A stretch of DNA of 64,000 bases from positions 1,016,501 through 1,080,500 of the forward strand of contig OX422198.1 in NCBI GenBank assembly GCA_949130485.1. The letters run 5' to 3'. The notes beneath the pieces are model-generated. The model searched no databases. It saw nothing but the letters and a program-made list of their open reading frames with translations, and was not told where the DNA came from. Shown piece by piece: positions 12,266 through 26,571 of this stretch. The stretch comes from Agelas oroides. Lineage: Eukaryota; Porifera; Demospongiae; Agelasida; Agelasidae. A program made the position numbers and the translations under genes. The stretch's first letter is position 1, and every line of letters starts with the position of its first letter.

Positions 12266-12359
12266 TCCCTCCCTGGGGGGTGGTCGTTTTACACATTGGT
12301 GTCGTAGCCCGACACCAATGTGTAAAATGACCACCCCCCAGGGGGGGATTTAACTATTA
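12255..12359. repeat. Long near-perfect hairpin (about 50-bp arms)
   Basis: The arms 12255-12304 and 12310-12359 are reverse complements with about 3 mismatches and a 5-base spacer. The arm contains TAATAGTTATATCCC, CCCTGGGGGGTGGTC and ACACATTGGTGTCG. This is the strongest simple hairpin in the window; probably a MITE-like foldback insertion. Confidence 0.85.
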
Positions 12360-12612
12360 CTAATTGCATGATTGTTATTATCTAAAGTGGATGTGACTGG
12401 CAATTAGATCTGGACGACAGAAAGAAGCAGGTCGGTATATAGAATTACAGGGGAGGGCTATTTCTATGAATCATTCGATTCCATTCATTCAGTAGCTGCA
12501 AAATGTGACGTTATCACAGGGAATAAAATATGACCATGTAGAGTTGGAAATGTTCATAGAATGCCCTCTCAACTGAGTAAAGATGAAGAGAAACAGTTAC
12601 TTTCTCAGCTAA

Positions 12613-12618
12613 TTTATT
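12613..12618 (-). terminator. Possible polyadenylation signal of ADAL gene
   Basis: AATAAA on the minus strand, about 220 bp beyond the ADAL stop codon and the first such hexamer downstream. Assigned by position only. Confidence 0.4.
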
Positions 12619-12835
12619 TTTGGCTGACAATAATTCCTGGGCATTTAATTGATGGTGCATGGCTCAAGTACCACAAGCAGTATTTCAGACTTTGCAAGAG
12701 ATTGAAATGCAAGAGACTAGATATTGAACAGACCAACTAATCAGATGTATGAACATAAAATTGATCAGTATATACATCAGCGTACAAGCATGAATTACGC
12801 AAGTCATGTATTCTTGCTGCTTTGGGAGGAAATCC

Positions 12836-16661
<3,826 letters not shown>

Positions 16662-16780
16662 CGTCGGCCTTGGCCCAAGGCCAGAAAAAAAGCGTGCCAA
16701 ACAGCGATCAGTTGCCAAAAGAATGTCTGTACAGCTGTACGGCGCGCGCCTACAGTTGCTGCACGTGATCACCTTCTACG
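16662..16780. promoter_or_regulatory. Bidirectional promoter, ADAL / glucose-6-phosphate epimerase
   Basis: Only 119 bp separate the two divergent start codons. The interval holds a GC palindrome (GGCGCGCGCC, 16741-16750) and an E-box (CACGTGA, 16762-16768), with no TATA box, as in housekeeping promoters. Shared control is inferred. If the upstream ADAL ATG (16772) were used, the spacing would shrink to 8 bp. Confidence 0.6.
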
Positions 16781-19700
16781 ATGGCTGCCCAACGGGTGTT
16801 GATTGAGGTTTGCAGGGACGATAAGAACAAAGCAGTGGTTAATCTACATGGTAAGCATTAACATATTCACAGCAGTAAAACCCCATTGTCTGAAGAACTG
16901 ACCTAAACCACAAAATTAGGCTCTATACGGTGTTCAGCTGTTCTTCCCAGGACTTTTGTCTTTTGTTAGTCTTGTAAGCCAGCCCTCCTTTATAAAAAAC
17001 GGAAAAGATCTGGTGACTTGAGTATACAAGTCTTTATTTTTGCTGCATCATTTAGTACGAACCAGTATTTTGTCACGTGCATGACACATTACAGCATTCA
17101 ACTCCAGTCTCGCAAGCCACACCCTTTGCAAAGAGAGGAAGGGTCTGGTCATGCTGCAACTGTTGAGTGGTTGCCACAGCAGAATGTTGCTGTGAGCAAT
17201 GACATCTGCGCTGTTTGGAGTACCCATTACGTCACATGTTTTACAGATACGTAGTTGGGAGAGACGTGGTGCTGCAGTAACTGAATCTACTAAGATTTGT
17301 TGGACTAACACACAGCTGAATAGAAATTTTACTGGCAATGTTTCGAATGATCTGTGCCACTCTTCATCAGGTTAATCTTAGTATGTGTTTGCAGATGTCA
17401 GGATTTTATTATCTAACCACGCTGTACATTCTTTGGTGACAACTCATCAGACGCAGCGAGACCAGACCCTTCTTCTCATTGCGAACGGTGTGGCTTACAA
17501 GACTAATAAGTGGGTCTGACTGGTTATCACTGAGTGCCTCCCCCAATCAATTTACCTCAGCTTCTACAAACTCGTATGTACGTGTACCACCATTATAACA
17601 AACTCACTTGTTCTCCATCAGTCTGACTCCACTTAATAAATGAGGCTATAAGCCCTGGTATTCTATGTTGAATTGCCACAGCATTTGTTCAAGGGTCTAT
17701 ATAACAAGGGTAATAAACCCAGCCAGCCCTTCCTCTTTACTTTGTTCACTACCACAGTGGTATTATATACGATCATTATCTCATTTGCATTTGCCCTGTT
17801 TTGTGTGCATGCAAGGCTCTTCTGTATACATACACTACACTGTGGTCAATGACAGTCCATGTTTAAGTGATGTACGACACTGGAATGGCCAAAGACCACC
17901 TTATGATTAGCATCTCTCCTATGGCTACTGTTGTATGCATTCTTTCCTACATGTATAAAGGAGCTACTCTACAATCATGGATCCACGATGGCACTGAGAT
18001 GGTCTTTGTCAGGTAAGGAAAAAGAAAGAAATTTGCCATTGGTGAGTATCTGCCTACATAGCAAGGGTGCCAATAGTATATACACACAATACACATGTGC
18101 GTACCCTTTTGTTCTGTGCTAGTATTTTTGCCTGTTGTAAGTCCTGATAGTCTAAAACAGCCAGTAGGTGTGCCTGACTCTGCACAGCCAGTCATATCAT
18201 GGGATAAAACACGTGATCTATCTAGCGAACGCACTACAGCGAGCTAGCTGTCAGAGATCATGACTATTTTGAAATACGCCATGGCAGTTTCAAATCCCTC
18301 TGGTGCTTCTGCTTCAAGTTTGGTAGGCATACCGAGGGAAGCTCGAACGACCATGGTGGACAGGGTCACAATGCCAGTGATGAAGACACAGGTGAAGACA
18401 CAGCTGAAGACTCGGAGCATTCACCACCAACAAGAGCCAAAGCAGTTAGTCAGTGCAAGTGCACTGAGACATGCTTTCAACATAGTGCTTACCTTTTTTT
18501 AAAAATCCTGCGAGCAGCCTTACACAGTCTGACCTTGTTCTTTAATGTCATTTTTCCCTTGGCTCTCTGATCTCAATGCAGCAAGAATGCTGTCTTTGGC
18601 AACAAGAAAGCAATCAGAGGAGGTATCCCTGTTGTCTTTCGTAAGTAATAATTAGCCACAGTTACTATATGTACTGTCTATTCTTGCATGGGTGACATTG
18701 ATGCATGTAAATATGAGTGGCAGCACACATACAAGTCTTTAACTCTTTAACCACCATAGGCCATTCACTAGAGGTCTTATTTAGGCTATTAATACCTTCC
18801 TTGGGCCGTATTTCCACTTCTGCTCGGAGCTAGCACTGGAAACTTGAGCCAATGCTTCTTTGAGGCAATCTCTGCGGGTTCGTGATCTTGACCACACCCA
18901 CTCATTAGCAAGCTTTCAATGGTTAGGGCTCTCTGACCAGCCAACACTCCTCCTGACCGAAAAACTGCCTACTGTACCAGAAATGGTACCCCTACAAGGG
19001 GAGAGGAGTGGTTTCTACACCCATTTGTGCCAACAGGGTGAGAAGTGGTCCAGCCAGTGCTGACCAAGGCCATTCTACAGCTAGCCAAGGCAGCCGCCAT
19101 GTGCACGGCATATCTTGAATATGCCCACCCATCTCCCCCTATCCCACCTTTTCTTGCTAGTGCAAAACCTATCTTCAAAACAAACTGCATCAAATGATAA
19201 TGTGTGGCGATGCTAAACGACGGTAAGGGTTAACAGTTATATTAAAGTGTGGCACAATGGTAGCCCCAGGACATGGGATACTAGCATTTGCATGTATGTA
19301 TGTATACTGCATGCCATGCACCATAAACCATAAACTCTTCTTTCTTCAGCCTGCTTTGGTCCTTGGGATTTGGGACCACAGCATGGTTTTGTCAGAATCT
19401 CCAAGTGGCAGCTCTCATCCGGACCAACCAAGGTAGGTATATACAGACATATTACAATCCCTAAATCTTGTTGATATATGTTGATGAGTGATATGACCGT
19501 TCTGAGATACCATCATCATTCCCTCGTATCCATGTATTATATAAAGTGTTGAATCAGTGATATAACAACTCACTATACATGCATTTTTCCAATAATTGTT
19601 AGGATGGGAATGGTGATGTAAGTGCTGTGTTCTGTCTGCATGACACTGAGGACACCAGGAAGATGTGGAATGGAAACAAGTATGTACATACATAATGTAA

Positions 19701-22366
19701 CGTCAGTATGTGATGTGTATATTTAGTCATTATGTCCTTGTCCCAGGTTTTGAGATATGACCTTCATTAATTGGATTCATTGTCTCTAATAATACATTAC
19801 TCACCAACTTATTAGCCTCGTTCCCAAGCCGCTCCCATAAAATCTGGGAGTGGCCTGAGAATGAGGCTACCAACTTAACACATGTTAAATCCTTTTAAAT
19901 TAACATTAGTAATTCGTTTGTTACATTATGTTTGTCCCATTGTTGATTGATGTTACTCTTCTCGTGCGTTAGGTTTGAGGTGCAGTACACAGTCACTGTG
20001 AAAGCTGATGGTCTTGTCACACAGCTTGCTATTAAGAACCTAAATGGTACATTATACACTTGTCTAACTAAAAGCATCACATACTAGACTTATAACACTG
20101 TGTTACACAATAGGAAGATGTGGTTTGTTGATTATTCATAAATAGTCGATCTGCTTCCTCTACAGAAACTGCTTCATTTGAATTCACATGTCTACTGCAC
20201 ACATACTTCCGACTTCCTGATGTGACCAAGACAACTATCTCCGGCTTAGGAGGGTTGGGTTATGTGGATAAGGTAAAACATTATTACATATGTATCAGCC
20301 TGGAAGTTCTTTGAGCATAGAAATAAAATGATTCACCGTATTCAACTTTGACTGCTGTATTGTTAAATACATGCTTCCAATTAATAAGTGAGCACTAAAA
20401 AGATCTTTAGATGTCATGAGGTGAAATAGAGGAAAGTGAAAAGGCCGGCAGTCGCTGGGAATCAAACTCCAAGACACCTGGCTTGTGCAGCCAGTGCTCT
20501 GCCATCGAACTTCCCAGCGAGTGCCAGCTGCACAAGCCAGGTGTCCAGAGTTCGATTCCCAGCGACTGCCGGCTGCACAAGCCAGGTGTCCAGAGTTCGA
20601 TTCCCAGCGACTGCCGGCTGCACAAGCCAGGTGTCCTGGGTTTGATTCCCAGCAACTACCGGCCTTTTCTCTTTCCTCTATTTTTCGTCATAACATCTAA
20701 AATCTCTTTACTTCGGTGTGAGGCAAGAATCTAAGCATAAGTAAGCACTGTTTGTTTAAGCACTGTAATTGATATCTCAGAGTTTTTTGTTTTTTGCGTG
20801 ATATGGTAATAATATCGAACGCACGAGTTCAAGACCCAAGGTGAGCTTTACTGATCATAGTTACTCAGGCCTACCTACAGGTTCCAGGTCAAGAATTGGC
20901 CTAGCCTCCCCGGTTCCGCCACCCTTGCCTGGATATGATTGACTAAACTTGGAGTACAGTGCAGGGAACAATGTGGGACTTAATATCTATACTAGAGGTT
21001 CTATCATAGACATGAAACACAAATTGATGAACAAACTCACTTGGCAGACTCTATTGATAGTATTTTCTTACCCCTCTCTCCCTTCTCTTCTCTCTTCTCC
21101 TCTTCTATTGAGACCGACGGTGGACTAGTGAAACAGGAGCACAGTGAGCCAAAGACAGTTTCACAGTTCACTGACAGGTACACTGGCAATGTGTAATATA
21201 TTACCTGTCACTACCATAAAACAGCTAGCAATCTTGCAAATAGTTTTGTAACACCATTATAGACTCCACTTTCCGTAAACCATATTATACATGTTGCACT
21301 AACACACATACACAATCCGCAGCCAGCTATATAACTCCATACCAAAGTTTCATAGTCAGCTTGCTCTGATTGAGATGTCACAGTGGAGTATATAATGTTC
21401 TTTTGTTGTCCACTCCCTCAGTGTATACATGAATGCAGTGAAAGACCATGTCATCACAAATGTGGCAGGTGGAAAGAGTATCTGCTTGACAAAAACAAAC
21501 TTCCCTGATACTGGTAAGGTTAAGGTAGCCATGCAATTCCTTGTCACACCCAAAACACATGAAGGTGTTGAATAAAATACACTATACACTTAAAATGAGG
21601 CAAATGCTTGAGTTCCTCCTATATACGTGAACTAGTTTCATCAGTTGCAGCTCAAGTACCAAACCATTCAGCTACGATGGGGAGGATTAGGTAGCTAGCT
21701 ATGTACTCCTATATTCATGCAGTGATTTGGAATCCTTGGGCTGAGAAAGCAAAGGCAATGAGTGACTTTGGAGATGACGAAGTGAGTTAACTATTAAAAT
21801 AGTGTCATGTTCAGTCCAACAGTCACAATTGACTGAAGTGTTTGTAGCAATTGTCTACACAGCCACATGCAATATATGTTGTTATAGTAACATGCATGAA
21901 TGTCTATTCAAATTTCAGTTTAGCAGGAGTATAGATCTCATCAGTATTGCTTTCTCATTGTTGGAGCTCTATGAGTATGCTATTTGACAACGTTGTTAGA
22001 GCATGTGGTATCTTAATAAAGCAGTTTTTGTCAAACTTACATTGAGTGGAGAAACTATCTCTGAATGTCATACCCTGCAATAGTTTTCCACTTAAGCTGC
22101 CATTAGAACAGCATTGTATTCAATTTGGTAACGTCAATTCTTTCTCTGACAATAGCCCATTGCTTAACTATTTAAGACATCTTGTTATACTAGCTTGCTG
22201 AAACTGGCTAAACAGTTACTGTACAAATACTGATGTTCTTCATAAGGCATACCCTATCCCACAGTATTCAAACATGGTTTGTGTTGAAGCTGGATATGTT
22301 TCCAAGCCCTTCACCCTCTCTGGTGGCGAGTCTTTTGTTGCCTCACAATCTCTGAAAATCATATGA
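16781..22366 (+). CDS. Glucose-6-phosphate 1-epimerase-like protein (aldose epimerase family)
   Basis: Exons: 16781-16850, 17961-18012, 18582-18640, 19350-19432, 19603-19679, 19973-20046, 20166-20272, 21113-21177, 21422-21513, 21723-21781, 22265-22366. The total is 840 bases, giving 279 residues, all phases consistent. Seen: GATLQSW; NKKAIRGGIPVVFPCFGPW; QHGFVRISKW; FTCLLHTYFR (catalytic His of the yeast YMR099C family); NFPDTVIWNPWAEKAKAMSD; MVCVEAGYV (catalytic Glu). The conserved order and length match the cytosolic hexose-6-phosphate mutarotases, which interconvert alpha and beta anomers of glucose 6-phosphate at the entry of glycolysis and the pentose phosphate pathway. No signal peptide. 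The start at 16781 (MAAQRVLIEV) is the only in-frame ATG before the first donor. Substrate is inferred from the family. Confidence 0.92.
16851..17960 (+). other. Epimerase intron 1, transposon-derived
   Basis: A 1.1-kb intron. It contains the terminal-inverted-repeat element at 17106-17505 and a related fragment near 16966-16990 (AGTCTTGTAAGCCAGCCCTC). No coding sequence seen. Confidence 0.6.
17106..17505. mobile_element. 400-bp element with about 50-bp terminal inverted repeats
   Basis: The left end AGTCTCGCAAGCCACACC ... GAAGGGTCTGGTC (17106-17150) matches the reverse complement of the right end (17459-17505, reading AGTCTTGTAAGCCACACC ... AAGGGTCTGGTC). The interior has no long frame, so it is probably a non-autonomous DNA transposon inside the epimerase gene. 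Confidence 0.7.
19803..19877. mobile_element. TAGCCTCGTTCCC-type hairpin MITE, copy c, with target duplication
   Basis: TTAGCCTCGTTCCCAAGCC at the left pairs with TGGCCTGAGAATGAGGCT at the right (about 19812-19868), with an inner CTCCCA/TGGGAG stem. The direct repeat ACCAACTTA flanks it at 19803-19811 and 19869-19877. It lies in an epimerase intron. Confidence 0.8.
20395..20712. mobile_element. Foldback element with tRNA-like tandem core
   Basis: The outer arms are inverted repeats: TTAGATGTCATGAGGTGAAA..AAAAGGCCGGCAGTCGCTGGGA on the left, and the reverse complement of TCCCAGCAACTACCGGCCTTTT..ACATCTAA on the right. Between them lie head-to-tail 45-bp units with CACAAGCCAGGTGTC and a T-arm-like CTGGGTTTGATTCCCAG (B-box-like). 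On the minus strand GATGGCAGAGCACTGG resembles an A box. It lies in the intron 20273-21112. Confidence 0.75.
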
Positions 22367-23607
22367 CAACAACCAGTTCAATGATGTATTATAGAACTTG
22401 ATTTCATGGTATTTACTATATTTTGATATTGCTTCAAGTTTTTTACTAAGATGTTTCTGCAATTTTGTTCTTGCTTTACAATGCAATTTTATACTGTATT
22501 TATTCCGTGTGTACGTACATGCATTAGCCAATTTACTCTGCCTACATCTAAGCTTTGAACTGTCAACGTCCCCATGCACTCGTAATGTCCCTGCTCGCAA
22601 TGTCCCTGCTTACATGCATCTTGCACACCTGCCTACTGCTTCATTATTTATGTGCAGTTTAGTTATGTGCGTGCTATGGCTCATCAATGTGTCAAGTGCA
22701 TATTACATGGACAATTGCTTAAACTGAGCTAGGATTAACATTTTTGTCTTCTCTCTTGTGGTAGCTCACCCTGGGTTTACAGAAATGTCCCACTCTAGCT
22801 GTTCACTAGAATTATCATACCTCTAACTCATGCAAATGTATGGGGGAGTCAATAGGGAAGCCTTGCAGCTGCATGCATGTAGCTAGTTTGTAAGAAAACA
22901 AACATATTTTTTACTACAAGTCACGCAAGAATCCGCATCAGTACTGCAAGTCATGTGTCAGTGCTACAAGTCACGTGAGAATCTGTATCAGGTACTGCAA
23001 GTCACACGCGTTATATCTGAACGTGCAATGAAATCAAAGGTTCGTATGATAAAATCGTTATCACCATAGTACCAAGCTATAAATATCACTTGTTTGCTAC
23101 GGTTGGCATTGTTACTCGTACTGCGCACTTGTAGCAATACAGATGGATATTTTCCAGTATAGCTTTGTATTATGGTGAGAGTTATATAATAATTAGTTTC
23201 TCCTGCCTGCTTCTGTTTCTGTTTGTAAGTGGGTGAGAAACTAATAAAGTAGTTTGTGTGGCCTTTGTCTTCGTTTCAACATGATCTTTAGTCTGTCATT
23301 TTAACTGCAACAATTATTAGTGATGTGCGTTGCAGTCTGTACCTACAACATGCAATATCCTGCATGCATGTTGTAGGTTTGGATCCATGCGATTTGATGA
23401 TATCTGGATGTTCCATATTAAATGTCAGATACAGTAGGGTTGTGGGTCTAACACTAATGTAATAATAACCTTTACACTTGCAGTCAGCTAAATATGAACA
23501 TCAGAACAACAAACATACATGCAGCATGACACACTGACTGAACATATAATAAACCCTAATGGTCTACATTGTGGCCTAGAACCATACACATACACTAGCT
23601 ATATCGC
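22367..23607. other. Intergenic region (convergent 3' ends)
   Basis: Spacer between the epimerase and beta-helix 3' ends. It has three loosely repeated blocks with (A)CAAGTCAC..GAATC (22915-23005) and a short palindrome (23341-23378). No gene or RNA seen. A continuation exon of the beta-helix gene could lie here, but I could not identify one. Confidence 0.55.
23341..23378. repeat. Short palindrome
   Basis: ACCTACAACATGCA and its exact reverse complement TGCATGTTGTAGGT with a 10-base spacer. Confidence 0.7.
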
Positions 23608-26571
23608 CTACTTACTGATAACTATAGTCCAACCAAGATACAAATAACTGGAAATACCAAGCGAAACATTAATGATTGCAATAGTGATAGTTCCACTTGA
23701 TCTTGGAGATGCCATTGTGTTTCCATTCTGGTTACCAAGATCAGTCACTATGGTACTAGTATCGACTGAAGGGTTACTAGTCATACCATCAGTTGTAGAA
23801 CCAAATGTTGTGCTCCCTTGACTAGTGATAGAGTCAAGTGGAGGGTCAGTACTGGTTATAGATGTGATCTGCTGAGTTGTAACAGCTACAGGACCAGCAT
23901 TTGTGCTAACATGAGTTGGGAGGATCGTCGTAGCTTCAGTCAGAGTGCTAGGTGTAGTCGGAGGGCTAGTGATAATTCTTGTTGTGATGGTTTCATCTGC
24001 TGTGGTAGTAGGTGTGCTATCAGTTACAGCGCCAGTAGTTGTGCTGAATTCAGTTGTGGGGATGGTTGTAGCAGTGAGGATGCTAGGTGTAGTCATCAGA
24101 CTGACTTCAGTAGCAGGGTGAGGTGTGGGATTAAGTATACGAGTACTCACTGCACTAGATACTGTGCTAGTAGTTGATGGGTGAATAGTAACTGTCATGG
24201 TAGTGACCTGGACTTCATCTGCTGTAGAAGTATGTATGATATCATCTGCAGGACCAGCCGTTGTGTTAATGTGAGTTGAGGAGACAGTTGTAGCTTCAGT
24301 TGGGATGCTAGCTGTAGGGTAAGGTGTAGGGTCAAGTATACGAGTGCTCACTTGACTAGAAATTGTGGTGCTAGTAGTTGATGGGATAGGAAAATATGTT
24401 GTGACCGTGACTCCTACCACTGTAGAAGTAGGTGTGCTTATATCACACAGATTCCCATCATATAGAATGCACAAGAAATTGTCAGCAGGATCTTCACTGA
24501 CAGTGAGTACTTCTGGAACAGTGACAACACTGTTACAAGCACTAATTACCCCTCCCAGTGCTGCCGTGTTGTGGTAGATAGCTGTTTGATTGATGTTCAG
24601 TTCACTTCCTGCAATGGCCAACACTCCTCCTCTCTGGTTGGCTTCATTAAAGCTGAAATTGCTCTCATTGATATCTAACCGGCTACCAGATCTCACCACA
24701 TTCATAACTCCACCGTTCCCACCAGCCCTGTTGTTAGTGAATGAACTTTGAGTGACTGAGAGTGTTATGGGAGACTCCATTGTGAATATAACTCCACCAT
24801 TATGCCCTGCTCGGTTGTTGTGAAAATTGGATCCCTTGATAGACACTGTGCTGCCTTCCACACTGAGCACTCCTGCATGTCTGGATGCTACATTATTGCT
24901 AAAGCTGCTTTTTGTGATGGAGACTAAAGCACTGTTCACACAAGCAACACCACCACTATTAGCTTGGATATCTGCATCAGACTGGGTAGATATTTCACTT
25001 ACTTTGTTGTCTGTGATAATGCTCCCAGTGAAGGTAACATTTAGACTGGAACCCTTGGCACTAAGAACTGCACATGCAAAAGCTGAGTTGTTAATAAAGA
25101 TGCTCTCTGTAAACAATATACTAGTATTCCGTCCATTTGCATTTAGAGCTCCACCTCCACTACCTTGAAGCTGGCTGGCTGTATTGTTGATGAAAGTACT
25201 CTGGAGTATGGTGATCAAACCATTGTCACCAGAAAACCACAGTGCTCCTCCAACAGATCCCCTTTCCACAACACTATTATTGGTGAAGTTACTCTTGTGT
25301 ACAGAGATACGAGTACGGTCACCAGATATGTACATTCCTCCTCCTCCAAGGCCTCCACCTGTGTTATTGGTGAAGCTGCTCTGTTGTACAGAGATACTAG
25401 TACGGTCAGCAGATATGTACGTCCCTCCTCCCCTGTGCCTAGCTCCATTATTGATGAAGCTGCTTTCTGCTATGGAGACATTAAGATCATCCGAAGTACC
25501 TCTATGCAATATGGAAAGGCCTCCTCCTGTGGTAGCTGTATTGTTGATGAAGTTACTCTGGCTGATAGTGACTGAGTTGATGATGATTCCGCTAACAGAA
25601 ATTGCTCCTCCAGACTCCTCTTCTAACAGAAACCCTTCTTCAAATCGTAATAAGCCTGCCGAGTTGAAGATGAATGATGAATTTTCAACATGGATGGAAC
25701 CGCCATCTACATGAACTGCTCCACCATGCTGTCCTGCACTGTTTGTAATGAAAGTACTGTCAGCTATTGTCATCTTGGTATGTTGTCTGGTGGCTATTGC
25801 TCCTCCCCAGCCAACAATGTAATAAGGAGATCTACGTCCTGGTCTAAATCTACACATTGCACTGTTATTTCTGAAGGAACACTGTTCCACTGAGATTGTA
25901 GAGTGTTGACTATGAATAGCACCTCCCCGACACCTTGTTGAATAACTTAAACTTGGGAATCTTGGTTCTAATTGTACGAAATTGTTGACAAATGTTGACA
26001 GCTTGAGTAGCACTGAAGAAGATTGAATCACCAGACACCGATTTGGCATGTTAAGGAATGATGTGTTCAAGACATGTGCATTTGTTATTTGGCTTAATAC
26101 CAAAGGAGGACAGCTATTGAAATTGATGCCACTGATTTGCAAAGATCGGATACGTCGGAAGTTAAATGTGTTTGTACGAGTTAATGTGCACCAGATTGTT
26201 GCATTTTCTCCCCGCATTTCAAACAAATCCATGTTTGAGGATCTGAGAACTGATGACAAGGAATGGATTCCTGGCTGCAGGTCCAAGATCACTCGATTAG
26301 GATGTGGGGCGTCAGGATCTGTGATGTGCTCACCCCTGGCATACTGCTGTAGGGTGATGCAGGGATCTCCTGTAAACTGTCCTGGGCAGGGTTGGTCTTG
26401 TGATGTTAAAATGTGGAACCTATTATTTGCCACACGCGGAACAGTGGGTTCAACTGTTGTAGAAATATCACTTGTGGTTGTGTTTCCATCATAGGTGACA
26501 TTGAAAATTACTGGCAGGGTCTTCACTGACAGTGAGTACTTCTGGAACAGTGACAACACTGTTACAAGCAC
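23608..26571 (-). CDS. Secreted beta-helix protein, C-terminal unit and Thr-rich stalk
   Basis: An open frame of 987 codons. The first 25 or so residues are out of the ancestral frame; genuine similarity begins at YDGNTTTSDIST (about residue 28). The body (about 45-715) is a Pmp-like right-handed beta-helix: repeats of S-x-F-x-N-N-x-A followed by GG-A/V/G-I/V, for example NFINNTATTGGGLS and SSFTNNRAGGNGGVM. A 240-residue Thr/Ser/Pro-rich, probably O-glycosylated stalk follows, with internal repeats (PTTTADE, STRILDPTPYP). The end is moderately hydrophobic (TITIAIINVSLGISSYLYLG), possibly a membrane or GPI segment. A consensus donor (TCA|GTAAGT) lies at 23616, so a further 3' exon is possible. 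Not recognised as a named gene; similar proteins are commonly annotated in sponges. A 2-bp deletion near 26497 separates it from the next frame upstream, so the two are probably one gene. Confidence 0.8.
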   Translation of the reverse strand: MLVTVLSLFQKYSLSVKTLPVIFNVTYDGNTTTSDISTTVEPTVPRVANNRFHILTSQDQPCPGQFTGDPCITLQQYARGEHITDPDAPHPNRVILDLQPGIHSLSSVLRSSNMDLFEMRGENATIWCTLTRTNTFNFRRIRSLQISGINFNSCPPLVLSQITNAHVLNTSFLNMPNRCLVIQSSSVLLKLSTFVNNFVQLEPRFPSLSYSTRCRGGAIHSQHSTISVEQCSFRNNSAMCRFRPGRRSPYYIVGWGGAIATRQHTKMTIADSTFITNSAGQHGGAVHVDGGSIHVENSSFIFNSAGLLRFEEGFLLEEESGGAISVSGIIINSVTISQSNFINNTATTGGGLSILHRGTSDDLNVSIAESSFINNGARHRGGGTYISADRTSISVQQSSFTNNTGGGLGGGGMYISGDRTRISVHKSNFTNNSVVERGSVGGALWFSGDNGLITILQSTFINNTASQLQGSGGGALNANGRNTSILFTESIFINNSAFACAVLSAKGSSLNVTFTGSIITDNKVSEISTQSDADIQANSGGVACVNSALVSITKSSFSNNVASRHAGVLSVEGSTVSIKGSNFHNNRAGHNGGVIFTMESPITLSVTQSSFTNNRAGGNGGVMNVVRSGSRLDINESNFSFNEANQRGGVLAIAGSELNINQTAIYHNTAALGGVISACNSVVTVPEVLTVSEDPADNFLCILYDGNLCDISTPTSTVVGVTVTTYFPIPSTTSTTISSQVSTRILDPTPYPTASIPTEATTVSSTHINTTAGPADDIIHTSTADEVQVTTMTVTIHPSTTSTVSSAVSTRILNPTPHPATEVSLMTTPSILTATTIPTTEFSTTTGAVTDSTPTTTADETITTRIITSPPTTPSTLTEATTILPTHVSTNAGPVAVTTQQITSITSTDPPLDSITSQGSTTFGSTTDGMTSNPSVDTSTIVTDLGNQNGNTMASPRSSGTITIAIINVSLGISSYLYLGWTIVISK

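Larger units (their letters stand above)
11256..12835. other. Intergenic region with repeats
   Basis: Contains the promoter of the membrane-protein gene (about 11256-11520), a dispersed repeat (11640-11765), two inverted-repeat elements (12174-12265 and 12255-12359), and the ADAL 3' end. No additional gene seen. Confidence 0.6.

Noticed and set aside
18119-18248. Open segment reading SAQPVISWDKTRDLSS as a possible extra epimerase exon
   Set aside because: Exons 17961-18012 and 18582-18640 join in phase and match the family without it.
25165-25714. Long plus-strand open frames opposite the beta-helix units
   Set aside because: They mirror the minus-strand repeats in every unit and are Cys/Ser/Pro-rich without domains; they are antisense shadows.
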